A stretch of DNA of 64,000 nt, taken from contig NZ_FNWD01000002.1 in NCBI RefSeq assembly GCF_900104655.1, forward strand, positions 310,001-374,000, in the 5' to 3' direction. Each line of letters opens with the position of its first letter. Position 1 is the stretch's first letter. This document shows positions 54,067-64,000 of this stretch, one piece after another. The stretch is from Millionella massiliensis (GTDB lineage: Bacteria; Bacteroidota; Bacteroidia; Bacteroidales; Rikenellaceae). The notes beneath the pieces were generated by a model. The model made no database searches. It worked only from the letters and a program-made list of their open reading frames with translations, and was not told the origin of the DNA. The position numbers were made by a program, and so were the translations under genes.

Positions 54067-55926
54067 ATGTCTAATACCAACCCAAGCATGCAGCAGACAA
54101 AAGATGTAGTCATCCGATTCTCAGGCGATTCGGGTGACGGAATGCAACTGACCGGGACGCTGTTCAGCGATACCTCGGCCCTGGGCGGAAACAGCATCGC
54201 CACCTTCCCCGACTATCCGGCCGAAATTCGCGCTCCACAGGGAACGCTGGCCGGAGTTTCCGGATTCCAGGTACATATTGGCAGTGAAAAAGTGCTCACT
54301 TCGGGCGACTACTGCGACCTGCTCGTCGCCATGAACCCCGTGGCACTTCGTGCCAACCGCAAATGGCTCAAAAAGGGAGCCACCATCATTGTCGACGCCG
54401 ACAGTTTCACCGAAGCGGCAGTCGTGAAAGCCGGGTACGAAACCCTCGATCCCTTCGCCGAACTCGGTATCGCCGACTACAACATTATCCGCGCGCCGAT
54501 TACCTCCATGACCAAAGATGCGCTGGCCGAAACGGGACTCGATGCCAAAGCGGCGCACAAATGTAAAAACATGTTCGCACTGGGCGTCTGCTTCTGCCTT
54601 TACGATATGCCCCTCGAACATACCGAAAACTATCTGCGACGGAAATTCGCCAAGAAACCGGCCGTTGCCGAAGCAAACGTCCTCGCTCTTAAGGCCGGCT
54701 TTAACTACGCATCCAATACTCATATCTTCGCGACCACCTATCAGGTGCCCGCGGCCAAGCTTCCCAAAGGGATCTACCGGACCATTTCGGGCAACGTGGC
54801 GACCGCATGGGGTCTGATGGCCGCTTCAGAAAAATCGGGACGCCCCCTCTTCTGCGGTTCCTATCCCATCACACCCGCCACTGCCATTCTGGAAGAACTG
54901 GCCAAACGAAAAGACCTCGGCGTGAAGACCTTGCAGGTCGAAGACGAAATCGCCGGTATCTGTACCGCCATCGGTGCGTCGTTTGCCGGTAATCTGGGGG
55001 TAACGACCACCTCCGGTCCCGGCCTCTCGTTGAAAAGCGAAGCCCTCGGGTTGGCCGTCATGACCGAACTGCCGCTGGTACTGGTCGATGTGCAGCGTGG
55101 CGGTCCCTCGACCGGTCTGCCCACCAAGACGGAACAGGCCGATCTCTACCAAGCCCTCTGGGGACGAAACGGGGAGTGCCCGCTGGTAGTGATGGCTGCC
55201 AGCACCCCGTCCGGATGCTTCGATGCAGCATTCACAGCAGCCAAAATCGCCATGGAACACATGACACCCGTGATTCTGCTCTCCGACGGCTACATCGCCA
55301 ACGGCTCCGAAGCTTGGAAAATCCCCTCCATGAGCCAGTACCCCGAGATCCATCCTCCTGTGGTGACCGAAGCACCCGAAGGTGGCTTCATGCCCTACAA
55401 ACGCGATCCGGAGAAACTCTCGCGCAGTTGGGCGCTCCCCGGGTCCCCCGGATGCGAACACCGTTTGGGTGGTCTGGAGAAACTGGACGTCAAGGGCAGT
55501 CTCTCGCACGATCCGCTCAACCACCAGAAGATGGTCAACCTGCGTGCCGAAAAGGTGGCCCGCGTTGCCAACTACATCCCCGAGCAGGAGGTATATGGCG
55601 ATAAAACGGGTGACCTGCTGGTCGTAGGGTGGGGCGGCACATTCGGCCCGCTTCGCACCGCCGTCGACATCATGCGTGCCGAAGGCAAACGCGTCTCGCA
55701 CTGCCACTTCAACTATATCAACCCGCTGCCGCGCGGCGTCGAAAAGATCTTCTCGAAGTTCAAGAAGATCGTAGTCTGCGAACTGAACATGGGACAATTC
55801 GCCGACTACCTGCGTACCCGTTTCCAGCAATTCACCTATCTCCAACACAATAAAGTCCAGGGGCTGCCCTTTACCGTGGTCGAACTGACCGAACACTTCC
55901 GCGCCCTTGTAGACGACAATAAATAG
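54067..55926 (+). CDS. korA: 2-oxoglutarate:ferredoxin oxidoreductase, alpha subunit (gamma-alpha fusion)
   Basis: With KorB this enzyme converts 2-oxoglutarate to succinyl-CoA and reduces ferredoxin. The 619-residue product has the fused gamma domain at the N-terminus (VVIRFSGDSGDGMQLTG, about 12-28) and the alpha domain with its pyrimidine-binding part (FCGSYPITPATAILEELAK) and GPGLSLKSEALGLAVMTELPLVLVDVQRGGPSTGLPTKTEQADL. I start at 54067. The ATG at 54088 is nearly as good, and a CATCTTTG box at 54056-54063 would place the transcription start between the two. The beta subunit gene follows after nine bases. Confidence 0.93.
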   Translation: MSNTNPSMQQTKDVVIRFSGDSGDGMQLTGTLFSDTSALGGNSIATFPDYPAEIRAPQGTLAGVSGFQVHIGSEKVLTSGDYCDLLVAMNPVALRANRKWLKKGATIIVDADSFTEAAVVKAGYETLDPFAELGIADYNIIRAPITSMTKDALAETGLDAKAAHKCKNMFALGVCFCLYDMPLEHTENYLRRKFAKKPAVAEANVLALKAGFNYASNTHIFATTYQVPAAKLPKGIYRTISGNVATAWGLMAASEKSGRPLFCGSYPITPATAILEELAKRKDLGVKTLQVEDEIAGICTAIGASFAGNLGVTTTSGPGLSLKSEALGLAVMTELPLVLVDVQRGGPSTGLPTKTEQADLYQALWGRNGECPLVVMAASTPSGCFDAAFTAAKIAMEHMTPVILLSDGYIANGSEAWKIPSMSQYPEIHPPVVTEAPEGGFMPYKRDPEKLSRSWALPGSPGCEHRLGGLEKLDVKGSLSHDPLNHQKMVNLRAEKVARVANYIPEQEVYGDKTGDLLVVGWGGTFGPLRTAVDIMRAEGKRVSHCHFNYINPLPRGVEKIFSKFKKIVVCELNMGQFADYLRTRFQQFTYLQHNKVQGLPFTVVELTEHFRALVDDNK

Positions 55927-55935
55927 CCGACCGCC

Positions 55936-56955
55936 ATGATACGATACACACCGAAAGATTTCAAGAGCGACCAGGAGGTCAAATGGTGCCCCGGATGCGG
56001 CAACCACTTTATCCTGAACGCCGTGACCAAAGCGCTGCCCGAAGTGGCCGAAGCGCTCAACTACCAGCACCAGCGATTCACCTTCGTGTCGGGGATCGGC
56101 TGTTCGTCGCGTTTCCCGTATTACGTCCACACCTACGGCTTCCACGGCATTCACGGACGTGCCGCCGCCATCGCCACGGGCGTCAAGGTGGCCAACCCGA
56201 CCCTCTCCGTGTGGGAGGTGACCGGCGACGGCGATGCGCTGGCCATTGGCGGGAACCACTTTATCCATGCCATCCGCCGCAACATCGACATCAATATCAT
56301 GCTCTTCAACAACCAGATTTACGGTCTGACGAAAGGGCAGTATTCACCCACCTCGCCGCTTGGCAAAGTGACCAAAACATCGCCCTACGGCACAGTCGAA
56401 CACCCCTTCTCGCCGGGTGAGATCGTGCTCGGTGCACGCGGCACCTTCTTTGCCCGCACGATCGATGTGGATGTGAATCTGACCAAGGACTGTCTGGTGG
56501 CAGCCGCCAAAAACGACGGCGCCTCGGTTGTCGAAATACTTCAGAACTGCGTTATCTTCAACGACAAGGCGTACGACTATTTCCTGAACAAGGAGGTGCG
56601 CGACGACATGACCATCGTGCTGAAACACGGCGAGCCGATGATTTTCGGCAAGAACCGCGACAAGGGGCTGATTCTCGACGGCCTCAAATTGAAGGTGGTC
56701 AAGATCGGAGAAAACGGTATTACCCGTTCGGACATCCTCGTGCACGATGCCCAGGAGCCCAACCCCGGGATCCACATGATGCTCGTGAACATGAAAGCTC
56801 CCGACATGCCGGTTGCACTAGGGGTAATCCGTGCCGTTAAAGACCACACCTACGACGACCAGGTGCGTGACCAGTTGATCGAAGTGCGCATGCGGGCCAA
56901 GATCTTCAACATGGATCAGCTGCTGCATAGCGGCGAAACCTGGGAGGTCAAATAG
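55936..56955 (+). CDS. korB: 2-oxoglutarate:ferredoxin oxidoreductase, beta subunit
   Basis: The 339-residue product is the thiamine-diphosphate subunit. It begins with WCPGCGNHFI (Fe-S/substrate region) and carries GIGCSSRFPYY. The diphosphate-binding motif is GDGDALAIGGNHFIHAIRRN, ending in NNQIYGLTKGQYSPTS. The single-letter cysteine pattern (Cys in WCPGCG and later GCSS) supports a 4Fe-4S cluster. It completes korAB and ends at the terminator at 56980-57016. Together with acn-icd-gltA this gives a ferredoxin-linked route from citrate to succinyl-CoA. Confidence 0.95.
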   Translation: MIRYTPKDFKSDQEVKWCPGCGNHFILNAVTKALPEVAEALNYQHQRFTFVSGIGCSSRFPYYVHTYGFHGIHGRAAAIATGVKVANPTLSVWEVTGDGDALAIGGNHFIHAIRRNIDINIMLFNNQIYGLTKGQYSPTSPLGKVTKTSPYGTVEHPFSPGEIVLGARGTFFARTIDVDVNLTKDCLVAAAKNDGASVVEILQNCVIFNDKAYDYFLNKEVRDDMTIVLKHGEPMIFGKNRDKGLILDGLKLKVVKIGENGITRSDILVHDAQEPNPGIHMMLVNMKAPDMPVALGVIRAVKDHTYDDQVRDQLIEVRMRAKIFNMDQLLHSGETWEVK

Positions 56956-56979
56956 CGCACGTTGCTTTATCTTGCAAAG

Positions 56980-57016
56980 AAGGTCGGGCCCTCGTTTGAG
57001 GACCCGACCTTTTTAT
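56980..57016 (+). terminator. Terminator of korAB
   Basis: A stem of AAGGTCGGG/CCCGACCTT with a single-mismatch inner arm (56980-57011) is followed by TTTTTA. It could also act on yidC from the other side. Confidence 0.88.
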
Positions 57017-57064
57017 TGTGCCGCTCTCCATCAAAAAGATGGAACGGACTAATGTGATGATTGG

Positions 57065-58936
57065 TTAGCGTCTACCGCCGCGTTGCTGTTGCTGTTTGCG
57101 GAGGGCTTCCTGCTGACGCTGCATCTCTTCGAGACGCATCTGCCATTTCGACTTTTTCACCGGTTTTTTGGTGTTCTCCATCATCTGAGCATGGAGTTTC
57201 TTGTCGTCTACCATCGAGCGGAAGGCATAGGTCTGACCGATGGTGATGATATTGGCCAGCAGGTAGTAGTAGCACAAACCGGCAGAGTAGTTGTTGAACC
57301 ACACGAGCAACAGAATCGGCATCAGGTAAAGCATCATGAACTTCATGCCGGGCATCTGCTGGTTGCTCATACCGGCCGACTGTGAGTAGTTGATTTTCGA
57401 CACGATGTACAGCGACAGGGCCATCAACAGGGCAAACAGACTGATGTGGTCACCGTAGAACGGGATGCTGAATCCGTCGGGGAAGGTCCAGATGCTGTCG
57501 TAGGACGAAAGGTCATCGGCCCACAGGAACGACTTGCCGCGCAACTCGATCGAAGCGGGGAAGAAACGGAACATCGCGATCAGAATCGGGAACTGAATCA
57601 GCAGCGGCAGGCAGCCCCCCATGGGGTTCACGCCGGCAGCCTTGTAGAGCTGCATCATGGCCTGCTGTTTCTTCATAGCATCCTCCTTCTTGGGATACTT
57701 CTCGTTCAGTTTGTCGATGTCGGGCTTCAGGAGCCGCATTTTGGCCGTCGAGAGGTACGATTTGTAGGTGAGCGGGAAGATGATCAGTTTGATAAGCACC
57801 GTCAGGATCAGAATCACGATACCGAAGTTGGCAATATAGCTGCCCAGGAAGTCGAATACCGGGATGACGACATAACGGTTGATCCAGCCGATGATCCACC
57901 ATCCGAGCGGTACGAGTTTCTGGAACTCCAGATCGTCGTATTTTTTCAGCACCGAGAATTTGTTGGGGCCAAAGTAGAACTGGAGGTTATACTCCGCAGT
58001 AGCGGGAGTGTAGGGAAGTACCAGTGACGCCGAGAAGTCCTTGATGTTGGAGTCGGTCGGTTTGAAGGTGTTGAATTTCAAGTCGGCCGAGGAGAAGTTG
58101 TCCTGGGCGACGACGATCGACGAGAAGAATTGCTGTTTGAAGGCTACCCACTGCACTTTGGTCGTAACGTCCTCTTCTTTGAGGCCCGTCGACATGCCGA
58201 GCTCTTCGATCGAGGTCTCGCCAGGATACTTATAGGCGATGGTGGTGTAGTTGTTCTCGTTGTCGAACCCTTTTTCCTGCTGCGGCGCTACGATGTTCCA
58301 TCCGACTTGCACATCGGGCTGATTCGGTGCGATCTTTCCTTTGAAATGGGAGAGATCGACCTTCATGTCCATCATGTAGTTGTCGGGACGGATCGCGTAG
58401 CGATACTCCAGATATGAGGTCGAATCGGCATACAGGCGGTAGGCGATGGAAGTGTCGGAAACGGCCTGCTTCGCAAAGTAAAAATCTGCCGTATTGATCT
58501 GTTCGGGGGCAAAAAGATTCAGATTGAACCGCGAGCCGGTCTCGGTGAAGAGCATCAGCGGATCGCCGTTGTATTTCTTGTAATCTTTCAGTTCGACGGC
58601 TGCGATGCGGCCACCCTTGTTGGAAAAGGTGATCCGGAAGAGCTCATTTTCGAGCGTATGGAACTCTTCCGTGCCTTTGAGCTGAGCATCGTAAACGCTG
58701 CCGAGCAGTGAGGGTGCGGCAGCCTGGGCGGAAGAGTCTGCCGGAGTCAGGGCGCCGGACTGACCTGCCGCGAGGGTATCGACCGCTGAGGGGAGTGCCG
58801 GGGCATTGGCCAACGCAATTGAATCCTGTCGCTGTTGCTCCCGGAGCTTTTCGGTGTACTGTTTGTTGTTGTACCAGCTGAATCCGAAGAGGATCACGCC
58901 GATCACCAACAAACCGATGAGTGTGTTCTTGTTCAT
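57065..58936 (-). CDS. yidC: Membrane protein insertase YidC
   Basis: This inner-membrane insertase puts proteins into the membrane with or without the Sec channel. The 623-residue product has an N-terminal anchor (about 5-21) and a large periplasmic domain (about 60-360). The conserved core holds five helices, with LGWWIIGWINRYVVIPVF, LTVLIKLIIFPLTYKSY carrying the conserved Arg/Lys groove region, GGCLPLLIQFPILIAMF and LMPILLLVWFNNYSAGLCYYYLLANI. The C-terminus is strongly basic (KKPVKKSKWQMRLEEMQ...RGGRR) for ribosome contact. It is the last gene after pyrG, ten bases away. Confidence 0.96.
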   Translation of the reverse strand: MNKNTLIGLLVIGVILFGFSWYNNKQYTEKLREQQRQDSIALANAPALPSAVDTLAAGQSGALTPADSSAQAAAPSLLGSVYDAQLKGTEEFHTLENELFRITFSNKGGRIAAVELKDYKKYNGDPLMLFTETGSRFNLNLFAPEQINTADFYFAKQAVSDTSIAYRLYADSTSYLEYRYAIRPDNYMMDMKVDLSHFKGKIAPNQPDVQVGWNIVAPQQEKGFDNENNYTTIAYKYPGETSIEELGMSTGLKEEDVTTKVQWVAFKQQFFSSIVVAQDNFSSADLKFNTFKPTDSNIKDFSASLVLPYTPATAEYNLQFYFGPNKFSVLKKYDDLEFQKLVPLGWWIIGWINRYVVIPVFDFLGSYIANFGIVILILTVLIKLIIFPLTYKSYLSTAKMRLLKPDIDKLNEKYPKKEDAMKKQQAMMQLYKAAGVNPMGGCLPLLIQFPILIAMFRFFPASIELRGKSFLWADDLSSYDSIWTFPDGFSIPFYGDHISLFALLMALSLYIVSKINYSQSAGMSNQQMPGMKFMMLYLMPILLLVWFNNYSAGLCYYYLLANIITIGQTYAFRSMVDDKKLHAQMMENTKKPVKKSKWQMRLEEMQRQQEALRKQQQQRGGRR

Positions 58937-58946
58937 CTATGCGAGT

Positions 58947-62631
<3,685 letters not shown>

Positions 62632-62665
62632 AGTGTTCAGGTTGTTAGGGGGTTGCACAATCAAA

Positions 62666-62719
62666 ATGCCCGCTTCTCCGAAGAATCCTGCTCATAAGCC
62701 CTCCGGAAAATGCGGGCAT
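62666..62719 (-). terminator. Possible terminator of uvrA
   Basis: ATGCCCGC (62666-62673) and GCGGGCAT (62712-62719) pair perfectly across a 38-base loop that can itself fold (TCCG/CGGA). On the minus strand it is followed by TTTTGATTG, only a weak T run. Confidence 0.45.
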
Positions 62720-62739
62720 CGAAAAACGTTTTTACAAAA

Positions 62740-64000
62740 TTAGGAAGTTTTTTCCCTTTTCTCAAATTTTTTCGTCGTCTGGCTGCGGTGTTTGGCCCGT
62801 TCGGCCTCGACTTTGTCGAGAATGGGTTTCAGGTAGCGACCCGTGTAGCTGTCGGCGCACTCGGCAATCTGCCGCGGCGTACCCTGAGCCAGCAGACGAC
62901 CGCCGCCTTCGCCCCCTTCGGGACCGATGTCGATCAGGTGATCGGCCACCTTGATGACGTCGAGGTTGTGTTCGATAACAATCACCGTATTGCCTTTGTC
63001 CACCAGTTTGTTCAACACGCCGAGCAGCACGCGAATGTCTTCGAAGTGGAGCCCGGTGGTGGGTTCGTCGAGGATGTAGAGGGTGCTGCCGGTATCCTTG
63101 CGCGAGAGTTCGGCCGAGAGTTTGATGCGCTGACTTTCGCCGCCGCTGAGGGTCGTGCAGGGCTGTCCGAGCCGCAGGTATCCGAGCCCAACATCCTGTA
63201 TCGCCTTGAGCTTTTGATGGATGGTCGGTACGTGTTCGAAAAACTCGACGGCCTGATTGACGGTCATGTTCAGCACCTCGTCGATATTCTTTCCCTTGTA
63301 TTTCACCTGAAGCGTTTCGCGGTTGTAACGGTGGCCGTTGCAGGCCTTGCAGGTGACGTAAACGTCGGGCAGGAAGTTCATCTCGATGGTCTGCACGCCG
63401 GCGCCGCGGCACTCTTCGCACCGGCCGCCCTTCACGTTGAACGAGAACCGTCCGGCCTTGTAGCCGCGAATCTGCGCATCGGGCGTAGCCTCGAAAAGCT
63501 TGCGGATGTCGCCGAAGACGTTGGAGTAGGTGGCCGGATTGCTGCGCGGGCTGCGGCCGATGGGCGACTGGTCGACAATCACCAGTTTGTCGATATTTTC
63601 AATCCCCTCGATGCGGTCGTAGGGCAGAGGTTGGTCGAACGACCGGTAGAGTTCGCGGCTGAGCGCCGGACGCAGGGTCTGGTTGATGAGGGTCGATTTG
63701 CCGCTGCCGCTCACGCCGGTCACCACGATGAATTTACCGAGCGGAAACTGTACGGTGATATTTTTGAGGTTGTTCCCCCGGGCACCGATGACGGTCAGGA
63801 ATTTGCCGTTCCCGGGGCGGAGGGTTTCGGGTACGTCAATCGACCGCCGACCGGTGAGGTAGTCGGTCGTAAAGGTGTGCGTTTTGAGCACCTGGTCGAG
63901 CGTGCCGACGGCCGAGATTTCGCCCCCCTTGCGTCCTGCGGCGGGACCCACATCGACAATCCAGTCGGCCGATTCGATCATCTCCTGATCGTGCTCCACC
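62740..64000 (-). CDS. uvrA: UvrA excinuclease subunit, C-terminal part (cut by the window edge)
   Basis: UvrA finds DNA damage in nucleotide-excision repair. The 419 visible residues are the C-terminal ATPase half. They begin [19 protein letters not shown] and contain the second Walker [11 protein letters not shown] and the zinc motif CEECRGAG...CKAC (two CxxC pairs). The signature [11 protein letters not shown] and the Walker [15 protein letters not shown] follow. The gene continues beyond position 64000, so its N-terminal half is not seen. The tail ([17 protein letters not shown]) is basic. Confidence 0.97.
   Translation of the reverse strand, partial: VEHDQEMIESADWIVDVGPAAGRKGGEISAVGTLDQVLKTHTFTTDYLTGRRSIDVPETLRPGNGKFLTVIGARGNNLKNITVQFPLGKFIVVTGVSGSGKSTLINQTLRPALSRELYRSFDQPLPYDRIEGIENIDKLVIVDQSPIGRSPRSNPATYSNVFGDIRKLFEATPDAQIRGYKAGRFSFNVKGGRCEECRGAGVQTIEMNFLPDVYVTCKACNGHRYNRETLQVKYKGKNIDEVLNMTVNQAVEFFEHVPTIHQKLKAIQDVGLGYLRLGQPCTTLSGGESQRIKLSAELSRKDTGSTLYILDEPTTGLHFEDIRVLLGVLNKLVDKGNTVIVIEHNLDVIKVADHLIDIGPEGGEGGGRLLAQGTPRQIAECADSYTGRYLKPILDKVEAERAKHRSQTTKKFEKREKTS

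Overview
The window is chromosomal DNA from a Bacteroidales bacterium. Several things point there: promoters of the Bacteroidetes form (TTTG, about 19 bases, TAnnTTTG) ahead of several genes; a serine-type sulfatase; a BlaI/BlaR1 pair whose sensor carries outer-membrane-receptor-like repeats; PorT-like and SIMPL-domain envelope proteins; 2-oxoglutarate:ferredoxin oxidoreductase; rubrerythrin; and the DUF349-pyrG-yidC gene order. The fairly GC-rich coding sequence and the gene content suggest Alistipes or another Rikenellaceae member. That placement is an inference and no marker gene proves it. I see no rRNA, tRNA, CRISPR array, insertion sequence or prophage.

Layout. 1-1.2 kb: an unknown lipoprotein and a non-coding block. 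1.2-9.8 kb: fabD, then a same-strand run of a degenerate GH2 protein, plsC, parE and parC. 10-15.3 kb: aroK and a UbiA-type prenyltransferase, converging on two glycosyltransferases and a UbiB-like kinase with a small partner gene. 15.4-20.4 kb: an orphan response regulator, cardiolipin synthase, an outer-membrane barrel, phoH and purC. 20.5-28.7 kb: a BNR-repeat protein, the citrate-to-2-oxoglutarate operon acn-icd-gltA, a SIMPL protein and a membrane acyltransferase. 28.7-31.4 kb: an ABC-transporter operon with a YtrA-type operator at its promoter, a long structured leader and the matching GntR repressor at its end. 31.4-36.6 kb: an MFS transporter, blaR1/blaI-like genes with a clear operator, and a ThrE-type exporter. 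36.85-37.0 kb: a cobalamin riboswitch pointing at that exporter. 37.3-42 kb: GNAT, lipoprotein, panE, and a peroxide-defence cluster perR-rbr-ccp. 42.1-48.9 kb: typA, an HdeD-like protein, and a phosphoesterase/PQQ-propeller protein with a sulfatase. 49.2-57 kb: GNAT, XRE-cupin, a C69 peptidase, a YggS-type PLP protein, a dihydroorotate-dehydrogenase-like protein and korAB. 57-64 kb: DUF349-pyrG-yidC and the 3' part of uvrA.

How the genes fit together. Acn, Icd and GltA make 2-oxoglutarate, and KorAB can carry it to succinyl-CoA with ferredoxin as electron carrier. PerR, rubrerythrin and a three-haem peroxidase fit an anaerobe coping with oxygen. Most of the window is housekeeping. The parts most worth a second look are the cobalamin riboswitch in front of an amino-acid-exporter-type protein, the self-contained YtrA/ABC operon with its structured leader and mini-ORFs, the GH2 protein with both catalytic glutamates replaced, the Fur-family regulator lacking zinc cysteines, and the isocitrate dehydrogenase with altered cofactor-pocket residues.
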